The notes beneath the pieces were generated by a model. That model did not search any database. It saw only the letters and a list, made by a program, of their open reading frames with translations, and had not been told where the DNA came from. 64,000 nucleotides of DNA from Actinomyces johnsonii (GTDB taxonomy: Bacteria; Actinomycetota; Actinomycetes; Actinomycetales; Actinomycetaceae): the NCBI RefSeq assembly GCF_006546835.1, contig NZ_VICB01000001.1, positions 62,001-126,000 of the forward strand. Direction: 5' to 3'. This document shows, piece by piece, positions 16,995 to 25,409 of this stretch (the first letter of the stretch is position 1; the number at the start of each line of letters is the position of its first letter). The position numbers were made by a program, and so were the translations under genes.

Positions 16995-18436
16995 ACGGCA
17001 TTCTCACCGGATTCTTCGGCGCCATCGTCGAGGCCTGGGCCCAGCTGCGTATCGGCAAGCTGAGGGTCCTACTGTCCCTCGTCGGCGTTGCGGCGGCGGT
17101 GGCCGCCATGACCTTCGTCATCGCCCTGGGGCAGGTAACCGTCAGCGCCATCAACCAGGTGGGTGAGAAGTACTCCGGCCGGCAGGGCACGGTGACGATC
17201 AACGTCACCCCCACCGGCAAGGGCCTGAGTCAAGCCGTCCAGGCCGACGACGCCCCCGAGGCGAGCGCGAATGCGAGCGCCGGCAGCGGTGCGGGCGGAG
17301 CCGGCGGTAGCAGTGGGGGCTCCTCGGGTTCGGGCTCCTCGGGTTCAGGCTCCTCCGGGAGCTCGGCGGGCGGCTCGGGCGGATCGGGCGCAGGCACCAC
17401 GTCCAGCGCCGCCACCTCCGCAAGGATCTCAGGGGCCATGAACAGCTTCGTCGAGCGCTACGACGTCACCTCCTGGGCGACGACCTACACCTCCAATGTT
17501 CGCTTCTCCTTCCCCGACGGCGCCCGGAACGTCTCCACCCAGACAGTGAGCCTGAGCTACGGGCTCCTGCACCACAAGACCGTGGCCCAGGGGCGCTGGT
17601 TCAGCGCCCAGGACGAGGACGACCTCTCCCCGAGCCTGGTCGTCACCCACGGGTTCCTCGAGCAGATGGGCATCAAGGAGTTCACCGGACCGATCACCAT
17701 CACTTCCTTCTCCCCCGTGCAGACCTCTTTCACGATCGTCGGCGTGCTGGAGCCGGAGAACCTCGAACTCATCGGCTGCTCCGGCAATGCCGAACAGGAC
17801 GCGAATCTGCCCTGCAAACAGCCCGTCAGCGCCTTCGCCCTCAACACCTCTTACGAGAACTGGCTACCCAAGGACGCCGATCGCCCCTCCCCCACGTTGG
17901 AGATCTGGGCCGGCAAGGGCGGCGCCAAGGAGATGGCAAGCCTGGCCAAGAAGGACCTGGACGCCCGCTTCGGCCAGGGGTCGACCCAGACCTCGGACAA
18001 CCTCCAGGGCGGCAACGTGAACTCCAGCGCGGACACCTTCACCAAAGTGGTCACGGCCGCCGGCGTATTCGTCATGCTCCTGGGCGCCCTGAGCCTGGTG
18101 AACATCTCCCTGGTCACCGTACGCCAGCGCATCCACGAGATCGGGGTGCGACGATCCTTCGGAGCGACGAGCCGGCGCATCTTCTTCTCCATCATGCTGG
18201 AGTCTGTGGTAGCCACAGTGGTTGCAGGCATCGTCGGCATCGGGATCGCGATCGTGGGAATGCGCGTCATTCCGCTGGGCGCCGTCCTGGGCATCCCAGT
18301 GACCACGACCCCGCCCTTCCCCATGCTGGCGGCCGTCATCGGCCTCATCGCAGCCACCGTCGTCGGCGCGCTGGCCGGCATCGTCCCGGCGATCGTGGCC
18401 ACCCGCATCCGGCCGATCGACGCGATCCGCTACTGA
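16991..18436 (+). CDS. MacB/FtsX-type ABC exporter permease with Gly/Ser-rich insert
   Basis: This 481-residue permease has the MacB plan: one N-terminal helix (LLSLVGVAAAVAAMTFVIALG), a large extracellular domain, then three C-terminal helices of the FtsX fold, with the VRQRIHEIGVRRSFGATSRRIFFSIMLESV coupling segment. In the extracellular domain, residues about 95-150 form a low-complexity Gly/Ser/Ala linker partly built from tandem 15-bp units (GGCTCCTCGGGTTCG-like, from 17318). GAAGGAG precedes the ATG. Adaptor, ATPase and permease are linked by 4-base overlaps. Substrates of such systems include antimicrobial peptides and drugs, but none is indicated here. Confidence 0.88.
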   Translation: MNGILTGFFGAIVEAWAQLRIGKLRVLLSLVGVAAAVAAMTFVIALGQVTVSAINQVGEKYSGRQGTVTINVTPTGKGLSQAVQADDAPEASANASAGSGAGGAGGSSGGSSGSGSSGSGSSGSSAGGSGGSGAGTTSSAATSARISGAMNSFVERYDVTSWATTYTSNVRFSFPDGARNVSTQTVSLSYGLLHHKTVAQGRWFSAQDEDDLSPSLVVTHGFLEQMGIKEFTGPITITSFSPVQTSFTIVGVLEPENLELIGCSGNAEQDANLPCKQPVSAFALNTSYENWLPKDADRPSPTLEIWAGKGGAKEMASLAKKDLDARFGQGSTQTSDNLQGGNVNSSADTFTKVVTAAGVFVMLLGALSLVNISLVTVRQRIHEIGVRRSFGATSRRIFFSIMLESVVATVVAGIVGIGIAIVGMRVIPLGAVLGIPVTTTPPFPMLAAVIGLIAATVVGALAGIVPAIVATRIRPIDAIRY

Positions 18437-18445
18437 CGATCCGTC

Positions 18446-18474
18446 GGGGGTCGGGAGCCTGGCTCCCGACCCCC
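18446..18474. terminator. Bidirectional terminator between permease and exonuclease III genes
   Basis: GGGGGTCGGGAG (18446-18457) pairs with CTCCCGACCCCC (18463-18474) over the loop CCTGG. It lies 10 bases after the permease stop and 22 bases before the convergent exonuclease stop. No T-run is present. Confidence 0.75.
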
Positions 18475-18496
18475 GACCATTTGCGCTGAGCTATAC

Positions 18497-19330
18497 TCAG
18501 AAATATTCGATGACGAGAGGGGCGTGGTCGGACCAGCGCGAGGCGTAGTCGGGCGCCCGGTCCACGGCCACGCTGCGGGCTCGCTCAGCCAGCGCCGGGG
18601 TGAGGACCTGGTAGTCGATCCTCCAACCGGTGTTGTTGTCGAAAGCCTTGCCGCGCTGGGACCACCACGTGTAGGGCCCCTGCTCCTCGTCCCCCACGAG
18701 GTGACGCGAGGCGTCCACCCAGCCGGAGGAGAACCAGCCCTCCAGGTGGGCTATCTCCTCGTCCATGACGCCGGCGATCTTGTTGTGGTTGGGCTTCCAG
18801 TTCTTGATGTCGCGCTCGGAGCGCACCACGTTGAGGTCCCCGGCCATGAGGACCTGGGGACCGCCGTCGCGGGCGGAGGCCAGCAGGTCGGCCATGCGGG
18901 CGTCGACGAGCTTAAGGTGGGCGTACTTCTGGTCCATCTTCTCGGTGCCGAGCTGGCCGGAGTGGAGGTAGGCGGAAATGACGGTGAGCCGATCGACGCC
19001 CTCGAGCCCGGTGAGCGTCAGGTCGGCCTCGAGCCAGCGGCCGGAGTCGACGTCGGGCTCCTCGGTTCCGGGGGCGGCCACGCCGTAACGCAGCTCCCCG
19101 AGGGCGGCCGGTCCGCCGTCGCGCACGGCGACGCCCACACCGGCGCGCCCCTTGATGCGGCACGGCCAGATAGCGGCCTCGTAGCCGGGCAGGAGGTCGG
19201 CCGCGATCTGCTCATCGGCGCGGACCTCCTGAAGCAGGAGGATGTCGGGTGCGGAGGCGGTGAGCCAGTCCCCCATGCCTTTGCGGGCGGCGGCACGGAT
19301 GCCGTTGACATTGACGGTGGCGATGCGCAT
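18497..19330 (-). CDS. xth: Exodeoxyribonuclease III / AP endonuclease
   Basis: A 277-residue Mg-dependent EEP-fold nuclease for base-excision repair. Motifs present are MRIATVNVNGIRAAARKG, LLLQEVRADEQ (metal-binding Glu), ISAYLHSGQ, MAGDLNVVRSERD (Asp/Asn) and WSDHAPLVIEY (catalytic Asp-His). A longer frame opens at 19420, but ATG 19330 begins the conserved fold and the extension overlaps the divergent acylphosphatase gene, so the shorter form is given. It is transcribed alone, convergent with the export operon and divergent from acyP. Confidence 0.94.
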   Translation of the reverse strand: MRIATVNVNGIRAAARKGMGDWLTASAPDILLLQEVRADEQIAADLLPGYEAAIWPCRIKGRAGVGVAVRDGGPAALGELRYGVAAPGTEEPDVDSGRWLEADLTLTGLEGVDRLTVISAYLHSGQLGTEKMDQKYAHLKLVDARMADLLASARDGGPQVLMAGDLNVVRSERDIKNWKPNHNKIAGVMDEEIAHLEGWFSSGWVDASRHLVGDEEQGPYTWWSQRGKAFDNNTGWRIDYQVLTPALAERARSVAVDRAPDYASRWSDHAPLVIEYF

Positions 19331-19418
19331 GGCGGCAAGACTACGCGGTCGGGCCCGAACCGGTCCCGCAGCCGACCTGCCGGTTCCCGCTCGGCGCTGA
19401 GCCTGAGACCATAGAGCC

Positions 19419-19715
19419 ATGAGCGACGCCTCCGCGAGCGTGAGAACCGTCCACGTCCTGGTCCACGGTACTGTCCAGGGGGTGGGCTTCCGCTACCACT
19501 GCGCCTACACCGCCCAGGAACTGGGTGTGGTGGGCCAGGTCCGCAACCTGCCCGACGGCGACGTCGAGGTCATGGCCCAGGGCGAGGCCGACGCCGTGGC
19601 CCGTCTGATCTCGTGGCTGAAACGCGGCCCGCGGTGGGCCTCGGTGCGCACCGTCAGCGTCACCGACCTGCGCGCCGGATGCCTGGAGAGCCGCAGGTTC
19701 GAGATCACAGGATGA
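19419..19715 (+). CDS. acyP: Acylphosphatase
   Basis: A small cytoplasmic enzyme hydrolysing acyl phosphates. The 98-residue protein carries the first signature [14 protein letters not shown], with the phosphate-binding loop and catalytic Arg, and [15 protein letters not shown], which contains the catalytic Asn. About 8 extra residues precede the fold. Its stop overlaps the first possible ATG of the next gene (ATGA at 19712). It is divergent from exonuclease III with 88 bases between the start codons. Confidence 0.92.
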   Translation: MSDASASVRTVHVLVHGTVQGVGFRYHCAYTAQELGVVGQVRNLPDGDVEVMAQGEADAVARLISWLKRGPRWASVRTVSVTDLRAGCLESRRFEITG

Positions 19716-19726
19716 CAGGAGCAGCC

Positions 19727-19951
19727 GTGAACGCCGATAACGATTCCAAGTCGCGCAGCGGGCGACGAGTCGCCTTCTGGATGATGTCCGTCATCCTCTC
19801 CGCCATCCTCCCCGTCCTGGCTCAGATACCCCTCCTATCCCGCTTCGCCACCGTCCTGTGGCTGGCCTCGATGCCGTTGTGCGTCCTGGGCTGTGCCATG
19901 ACGGCCAAGGAAATCGCGGCGCACCGAGCCTCCGGGCAGGACCGGGACTGA
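19727..19951 (+). CDS. Small two-helix membrane protein, unknown function
   Basis: A 74-residue product with two hydrophobic helices (FWMMSVILSAILPVLAQIPLL and ATVLWLASMPLCVLGCAMTA) flanked by a basic N-terminus and a charged C-terminus. GTG 19727 is chosen because AGGAG lies 5 bases upstream; ATG 19712, which overlaps the acylphosphatase stop, would add five residues. It is probably co-transcribed with acyP. No family is recognised. Confidence 0.65.
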   Translation: MNADNDSKSRSGRRVAFWMMSVILSAILPVLAQIPLLSRFATVLWLASMPLCVLGCAMTAKEIAAHRASGQDRD

Positions 19952-19992
19952 GTTACTGACAGCCACCGGCGATCATCGACGGCCACCAACAC

Positions 19993-20030
19993 TGGCGGGG
20001 CGGGTGAAGAGAGCTTCACCCGCCCCGCCA
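19993..20030. terminator. 17-bp perfect hairpin between convergent genes
   Basis: TGGCGGGGCGGGTGAAG (19993-20009) pairs perfectly with its complement at 20014-20030 over the loop AGAG. It lies between the small membrane protein (+, ends 19951) and the LPXTG protein (-, ends 20064) and can serve both. There is no T-run. Confidence 0.8.
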
Positions 20031-20063
20031 GGCCCTTGGAGGAACTTGACGTTGTCCGAGCCG

Positions 20064-21257
20064 TCAGTCGGCCTCGGAACCGGCCAGTCGACGACGGCGC
20101 AACATGAGCGCAACACCTCCGCCGGCCAGGAGCAGCAGGGCGACGACCCCCAGGAGGAGCGCCTGGGTACCGGTCAGGGGAAGACCGGCAACGGTGTTCC
20201 TGGCTCCCGTGGTGGGCGAGGCGGCGCCGTAGTCGGTGACGCCCGGCTTGCCCTGGCCGGGAGGAGTGGTCGAGCCGTTGCTGTTCGGCCCGTTCGTTCC
20301 GTTGTTGGCGCCGGGGATGTCGCAGGTGCCGGTCTTCGCGTTGCAGGGGTCGGTGATCTGCTTGTCGGTGAAGCCCAGGCCCTGGGTGCGCAGGAGGACG
20401 GTGGAGTCGAGCTGGCCGTCCTCGGCATCGGCGATGGCCACGCGCACGTGCACCGTCTGCCCCGGGGTGACGGCGGCCTGGCAGGGGAGGGCCGAGGTGT
20501 AGCCATTGAACTCCACCGGGATCTGGCCCGGCTTGTGGCCCGAGAAGTTGGCAGTGTAGTAATCCACGTTCGAGGACTCGTTGATGGTGGCCACGCTCAC
20601 GGGCGTCTGGGTGCGGGGCACGTAGGCGCACTCGGTGCCGTTGATCTGGATGCTCAGCGGGTCCTGGTAGCCGCGGGACTGCCAGGAGGCGGGGGTGCCC
20701 TCGGTGGCACCGGCGTGCTCCTCGGAGCCGAGGCTGTAGTAGAGGACGGCATTGGAGCTGGTGGCGGTGACGTCGAACTCCAGGACGGCCTCGTCGTAGA
20801 CGATAGTGGAGCCGGCCAGTTGCGCCAGACCCGCCGGGTCCTCGATCGCGCCGAAGTCACCGGTGGTGTCGAGGGCGTCGTTGGGGCCCAGAACCGCGGA
20901 GCGGGTGAAGTCGGTGTCAGAGTCGGCGGTGGGGTCGGGATCGATGAGGGACCCGGTGGACAAGGCGACACCCTCGGTGATGGCGTTGCCGTCACCCGGC
21001 AGTCCCTTGACGGTGCCGATCTGGACGTCCTTGCCGGAGACGGACGCGTTGGTCACGGTCGCGTTCGGACCGGCGACCATCTGGGCGAGGGACTGAGGGC
21101 TCACCGTGGAGGCGTCGCGCAGAGAGGTGGTGGACTGCCCCGCCGTGTTGGACATCGGAGCGGCCACCGCCGAGCCGGCCGCGCCTAGGGCGAGCGCAGC
21201 CAGGAAAGCGGTTGTTGGTGCGGTTAACCGTCGCAGACGGATGGGAAAAATACTCAC
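20064..21257 (-). CDS. LPXTG cell-wall-anchored protein with choice-of-anchor L domain
   Basis: A 397-residue secreted surface protein. A basic N-terminus and hydrophobic core (RRLTAPTTAFLAALALGAAGSAVAA) form the signal peptide. The region LAQMVAGPNATVTNASVSG...NAITEGVALSTGSLID followed by DTDFTRSAVLG and the beta-rich VLEFDVTATSSNAVLYYSLGSEEHA matches the choice-of-anchor L module. At the C-terminus, LPLTG, a hydrophobic helix and RRRR form a complete sortase signal. GTG 21257 starts the signal peptide and has a GGAGA upstream; the frame's earlier start at 21317 adds an unlikely polar leader. The ligand is unknown. It is divergent from the fructosyltransferase, with 337 bases between. Confidence 0.85.
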   Translation of the reverse strand: MSIFPIRLRRLTAPTTAFLAALALGAAGSAVAAPMSNTAGQSTTSLRDASTVSPQSLAQMVAGPNATVTNASVSGKDVQIGTVKGLPGDGNAITEGVALSTGSLIDPDPTADSDTDFTRSAVLGPNDALDTTGDFGAIEDPAGLAQLAGSTIVYDEAVLEFDVTATSSNAVLYYSLGSEEHAGATEGTPASWQSRGYQDPLSIQINGTECAYVPRTQTPVSVATINESSNVDYYTANFSGHKPGQIPVEFNGYTSALPCQAAVTPGQTVHVRVAIADAEDGQLDSTVLLRTQGLGFTDKQITDPCNAKTGTCDIPGANNGTNGPNSNGSTTPPGQGKPGVTDYGAASPTTGARNTVAGLPLTGTQALLLGVVALLLLAGGGVALMLRRRRLAGSEAD

Positions 21258-21594
21258 AGGATCTCCGTTAGATACGGGGCCGCCCGACCTCGGGCGACCA
21301 CCTGAACCGACAGGCATGGGAGACCGGGCAGCTCACGGAGAACGTTCTCAAGACTAACCGGCCAGTAAACATCAAGTCATGTGAGGTATGTCATCAAAAC
21401 TACCGAAAGTCTCAACGATCCCTGGAAGAACAGGACATACGTCTTTGGTAGGAGGTGCAAACAATTTGCTACACGGTCCAAGGGCCCGCTCCCAACGTCC
21501 AGGTTCCCCTAAGGTATGCATCGGGAGATCGAACAACATCAGCTCACGGCGCACTAACATCCTCATTCCCTCATGAGTAAGGACAGTACGGACA
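21258..21594. other. Divergent regulatory region of LPXTG protein and fructosyltransferase genes
   Basis: 337 bases separate the two divergent starts. The central part (about 21350-21560) is AT-richer than the flanking genes, as expected for two back-to-back promoters with leaders. AAGGACAG lies 10 bases before the GH68 ATG. No well-scored -10/-35 pair, catabolite-control palindrome or hairpin stood out by eye, so the regulator of fructan synthesis cannot be named. Confidence 0.45.
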
Positions 21595-23505
21595 ATGACC
21601 GTGACACATACTTCGTTCCGCGCCCGTCGCAGACGACTGGCCGCGGCACTGGCACTCGGGCTCCTGGCGGCCGGAACCGGAACCACGGCGATCGCCGATG
21701 AGGCCCCCTCCCCCGAACCCAGCGCCTCCGCTACCGCCGAGGCCTCCCCCGAGGCGGTCGCCAACCAGAAGGCGGGGCAAGCCCCGGCCGATCAGGGTCA
21801 GGCGGATCAGGCCGGTCAGGCCGACCAGCAGGCCGGTCAGGCCGGTCAGGCCGACCAGCAGGCCGCTGGTGGAGCTGCCGCCCAGGACGCGAATGGCTTC
21901 AAAGCCGACAACCCCGGCTGGGCCAACGCCACCAAGCACACCGGTGCGGCCCACGGGGTCGAGGAGAACTACACGGCCAAGTGGACCCGCGCCGACGCCA
22001 TGCAGATCCAACGGGTCTCCGACCCCAACGCGCCGTCGGGCACGAACTCGATGCCCGAGCAGTACACGATGCCGGAGATCTCCAACGGTTTCCCGGCCAC
22101 GAGCGACGACGTGTGGGTGTGGGACACCTGGACCCTCACTGACGAGGCCGCCCACCAGATCTCCTACAACGGTTGGGAGATCGCCTTCTCCCTGGTCGCC
22201 GACCGGCATGCTGGCTATACCTTCGACGACCGCCACACCCACGCGCGTCTGGGCTTCTTCTACCGCAAGGCCGGCACGCAGACCTCCTCGGCCGACGGCG
22301 CGAACAGTTCCAACGGCGGCTGGGTCTACGGCGGGCATGTCTTCCCCGACGGCGCCTCCGGCTCTATCTTCGAAGATCAGAGCTTCTCCGCCCAGACCGA
22401 GTGGTCCGGTTCGGCCCGTCTCATGGAGGGCAACAAGATCCGCATGTTCTACACCTCGGTGGCGTTCTACAACAGCACCACCGGCGGCAGCGGGAACAAC
22501 GACGGCGGCCAGGGCAACAACGGTTCCTCCAAGCCCTACGACCCGCGGATCGTGCAGTCCGAAGGACGCATCTACGCCGATGAGAACGGCGTGTGGCTCA
22601 CCGGTTTCCGCACCCAGCACCAGCTGCTCGTCCCGGACGGCAAGTACTACCAGACCCGCGAGCAGAACCCGGGCGTGAACTTCCGCGACCCCTTCACCTT
22701 CCGCGACCAGAACAACCCCTCCGACCCCACCGAGTACATGGTCTTCGAGGGCAACTCGGCCTTCGTGCGCGAGCAGCAGTACGTCGACGCCGCGGCCAAG
22801 GCCGGCCAGAACACTACCCTGGCCACGTGCACCGAGGAGGATCTCGGCTATGAGAAGGGAGATCCCAAAGCGGAGACGGTCGAGTCGGTCAACCAGCGCG
22901 GCGGCCGCTACCAGCTGGCCAACGTGGGACTGGCCCGCGCCAAGAACAAGGCGATGACCCAATGGGAGTACCTGCCGCCGCTGCTGAGCGGCAACTGCGT
23001 CAACGACCAGACCGAGCGGCCCCAGATCTACTTCCAGGACGGCAAGTACTACCTGTTCACGATCTCGCACCGGGAGACCTACGCCGATGGCCTCCAGGGC
23101 CCCGAGGGCGTCTACGGGTTCGTGGGCGACGGGCTGCGAAGCGACTACAAGCCGCTCAATCAGAACACCGGTATCGCGCTGGGCAACCCGATCAACCTCA
23201 ACTTCAACCCGGGTAAGCCCTACACGCCGGACTTCAACCAAAGCCCGTACACCTTCCAGTCCTACTCGCACTACGTGATGCCCGGTGGTCTGGTGGAGTC
23301 CTTCATCGACTCCATCGGCGGCAATAAGGATGGCAACCCGGTGCGTGGAGGCTCGCTGGCACCGACGGTGAAGATCAATATCTCCGGGGACACCACCGCG
23401 GTGGACCGCACCTACGGCACCAACGGGTTGGGAGGCTTCGCGGACATTCCCGCGGACCGGGCCCGCACCAACGGCGGCGACTCCCGGCCGCAGCACCTGA
23501 AGTAG
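21595..23505 (+). CDS. GH68 levansucrase-type fructosyltransferase
   Basis: This secreted 636-residue enzyme polymerises the fructose of sucrose into fructan or hydrolyses sucrose. It has a basic signal peptide (1-34), then a low-complexity Gln/Ala/Gly/Asp stretch (about 58-98). The catalytic domain shows the GH68 triad: nucleophile D177 in VWDTW, transition-state D365 in FRDP and general acid E474 in TERPQ. No LPXTG or membrane anchor follows, so it should be released or held non-covalently. A fructosyltransferase of this type is known from Actinomyces naeslundii. The gene is convergent with a GH32 hydrolase that could reuse the polymer. Confidence 0.93.
   Translation: MTVTHTSFRARRRRLAAALALGLLAAGTGTTAIADEAPSPEPSASATAEASPEAVANQKAGQAPADQGQADQAGQADQQAGQAGQADQQAAGGAAAQDANGFKADNPGWANATKHTGAAHGVEENYTAKWTRADAMQIQRVSDPNAPSGTNSMPEQYTMPEISNGFPATSDDVWVWDTWTLTDEAAHQISYNGWEIAFSLVADRHAGYTFDDRHTHARLGFFYRKAGTQTSSADGANSSNGGWVYGGHVFPDGASGSIFEDQSFSAQTEWSGSARLMEGNKIRMFYTSVAFYNSTTGGSGNNDGGQGNNGSSKPYDPRIVQSEGRIYADENGVWLTGFRTQHQLLVPDGKYYQTREQNPGVNFRDPFTFRDQNNPSDPTEYMVFEGNSAFVREQQYVDAAAKAGQNTTLATCTEEDLGYEKGDPKAETVESVNQRGGRYQLANVGLARAKNKAMTQWEYLPPLLSGNCVNDQTERPQIYFQDGKYYLFTISHRETYADGLQGPEGVYGFVGDGLRSDYKPLNQNTGIALGNPINLNFNPGKPYTPDFNQSPYTFQSYSHYVMPGGLVESFIDSIGGNKDGNPVRGGSLAPTVKINISGDTTAVDRTYGTNGLGGFADIPADRARTNGGDSRPQHLK
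21808..21867 (+). repeat. Two tandem 30-bp units inside the GH68 gene
   Basis: Units at 21808-21837 and 21838-21867 differ at one base and encode QAGQADQQAG-like decapeptides in the linker between signal peptide and catalytic domain. Partial units precede them. Copy number could vary between strains by slippage. Confidence 0.8.
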
Positions 23506-23553
23506 GCGAGGCGGGCAGGGCACCGCTGCCCAGCATCGCCCAAAGATGATGGC

Positions 23554-23585
23554 GGGGCCGTCGGAGCAGATGTTCCGGCGGCCCC
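23554..23585. terminator. Terminator shared by GH68 and GH32 genes
   Basis: GGGGCCGTCGGA (23554-23565) pairs with TCCGGCGGCCCC (23574-23585), one G-T wobble, over an 8-base loop, and GTCTTAT follows on the plus strand. It lies between the two convergent stops (23505 and 23619). Confidence 0.78.
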
Positions 23586-23618
23586 GTCTTATCGTCGTCC
23601 GACCTTGCCGCGGTGCTC

Positions 23619-25367
23619 CTACAGGACTGCCGACAGCGGGGTGAGGCTGCCCGAGGTGATAGTGGCCGTACCCGTGGCGCCCAGGACGATCTCCTGACAG
23701 CCGGGGTCGGTGAAGACCAGGAGGCTGCCGACTGTGGCGCCGTCGTCGACGAAGACCTCGAGACTGGAGCGGTCGAGGTAGAGGTGCAGGCGCACCGTGG
23801 AGCCGGTGGGGTGGTAGGCCACCTCGCGGCGCAGGGCGAAGTCGGTCCTGGTGCCCTCGTCCTTGCCGTCGACCTGCGTCAGCCCCCCGTCGGTGCGGTC
23901 TAGGTAGAGGGTTCCGGCCGAGATGTTGACGCCGACGCGCACCTCCTGAACCTTGCCGTCGATCTCTCCTCGGGCCAGGCCCAGCCAGGCCTCGGATGCC
24001 TTGGAGATGTCCAGGGTCAGGTCGATCTCGACCATGCGGCCCTTGCCCAGTTCCGTCATCGCGCCACCGGCGGTGTCGGTGGCCATGAGGCCGCTGAGGT
24101 CGGTGGCCTTGCCGCGCAGCGCGTCGAGCTCGGGGACGGGCTTCTGGACGAGGGTGCGCTTACCGTTCAGGGTCGTCAGGGACAGCTCACGCGGGATGCT
24201 CATCTCGCCGCGCCAGTCGCCGGTGGGAAGCGAGTAGGGGTAGTTCCAGTTGCCCAGCCAGGCCATCCACACGCGGCGGCCCTCGATGTGCTCGAAGCTC
24301 TGGGCGGCGTAGAAGTCCTGGCCGGCGTCGGTGAACCGGGTCTCGCGGTCCTCGGGGAAGAAGACGGAGCCGTCGAAGTCCCCGATGAAGTACTGGGCGG
24401 TGGAACCGGCCGTCTCCTCGTTGGCGCCCACCGAGAGGGTCATGACCCAGCGGGTGCGGCCATCGCTGGTGTCGGTCAGGGGGAAGAGGTCGGGGCACTC
24501 CCACACGGCGGCGTGCGAGCCGATGTCCTGGCCGAAGTCGCTGGCGTGGGTCCAGGTCTTGAGGTCCGTGGAGCGGTACAGGGAGACGTGATCTCCGGCC
24601 GAGACGATCATGACCCATGCCTTGGAGTCCTCGTGCCAGAAGACCTTGGGGTCGCGGAAGTCCTTGCGCCCGTCGTTGGGGATGACGGGGTTGCCGGAGA
24701 AGCGCTGCCAGGTGCGGCCCCGATCGGTGGAGTAAGCCAGGGACTGGGCCTCGCCGCCCTCGGTAGAGGTGTAGACGGCCACCATGCCGCCGCCCTTGAC
24801 CAGGCTGGAGGTGTCGGCGCCGTCGACGACGCAGCTGCCGGACATGGCCAGGCCCTGCGAGTCGTGCTCCAGGGCCGTGCCCAGGCGCTTCCAGTGCACC
24901 ATGTCCATGCTGACGGCGTGGCCCCACGTGCCGTCCTGCTGGTGGAAGAGGTGGTACTCGCCCTCGTGGAGGACTAGCCCGTTGGGGTCGGCGAGGTTCC
25001 CCTTGGCGGGGCTGTAGTGGTAGGCGGGGCGGTAGGCGGCCGAGGCCGGCGAGTCCTCAAAGTCTATGAAGGTGGGGATCGGGTCTTTGCAGCAGCGCGA
25101 CTTTGAGAAGAGCGCCAGGAAGGTTACTCCTGCGATGAGGGCACCGTAGCCAGCCGCGCCAATGAGCAGGGTCCGACGCCGCAGGCCGGCCTTCTGAGGC
25201 TGCGGGTCCTGAGAGCCGGTCACGTCCGGCGCGTCCTGAGGTTCCGGCGGAACCGCATCCGGCTGAGTCGACTCGGATTCCCGGGAATTCGCGGAATCAG
25301 CCGACTCAGCCGGGTCGATGGGGTGGTGGGACTGGGAGGGATGGGCGCCGTGGGACTCGTCCGTCAT
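23619..25367 (-). CDS. Membrane-anchored GH32 fructan hydrolase / sucrase
   Basis: A 582-residue protein with a hydrophilic, Asp/Glu/Ser-rich N-terminal 60 residues, one membrane helix (about 66-88) followed by SRCCKD, then a GH32 five-blade propeller and C-terminal beta-sandwich. The catalytic residues are present: nucleophile D127 in NLADPNG (the family normally has NDPNG), D239 in FRDP and E290 in ECPD. The topology suggests an N-in, catalytic-domain-out enzyme without a cleavable signal. It lies tail to tail with the GH68 gene, so hydrolysis of levan or sucrose outside the cell fits. Exact specificity (levanase, inulinase or invertase) is not readable. Confidence 0.9.
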   Translation of the reverse strand: MTDESHGAHPSQSHHPIDPAESADSANSRESESTQPDAVPPEPQDAPDVTGSQDPQPQKAGLRRRTLLIGAAGYGALIAGVTFLALFSKSRCCKDPIPTFIDFEDSPASAAYRPAYHYSPAKGNLADPNGLVLHEGEYHLFHQQDGTWGHAVSMDMVHWKRLGTALEHDSQGLAMSGSCVVDGADTSSLVKGGGMVAVYTSTEGGEAQSLAYSTDRGRTWQRFSGNPVIPNDGRKDFRDPKVFWHEDSKAWVMIVSAGDHVSLYRSTDLKTWTHASDFGQDIGSHAAVWECPDLFPLTDTSDGRTRWVMTLSVGANEETAGSTAQYFIGDFDGSVFFPEDRETRFTDAGQDFYAAQSFEHIEGRRVWMAWLGNWNYPYSLPTGDWRGEMSIPRELSLTTLNGKRTLVQKPVPELDALRGKATDLSGLMATDTAGGAMTELGKGRMVEIDLTLDISKASEAWLGLARGEIDGKVQEVRVGVNISAGTLYLDRTDGGLTQVDGKDEGTRTDFALRREVAYHPTGSTVRLHLYLDRSSLEVFVDDGATVGSLLVFTDPGCQEIVLGATGTATITSGSLTPLSAVL

Positions 25368-25409
25368 GACCTCAAGGTTAATCGGCCGGTCAGGCGAGCG
25401 ACGACGCTT

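Noticed and set aside
17281-17360. Short tandem units in the permease gene as a CRISPR array or mobile element
   Set aside because: The units are 15 bp with no spacers, in frame, and encode Gly/Ser; they are a coding low-complexity tract.
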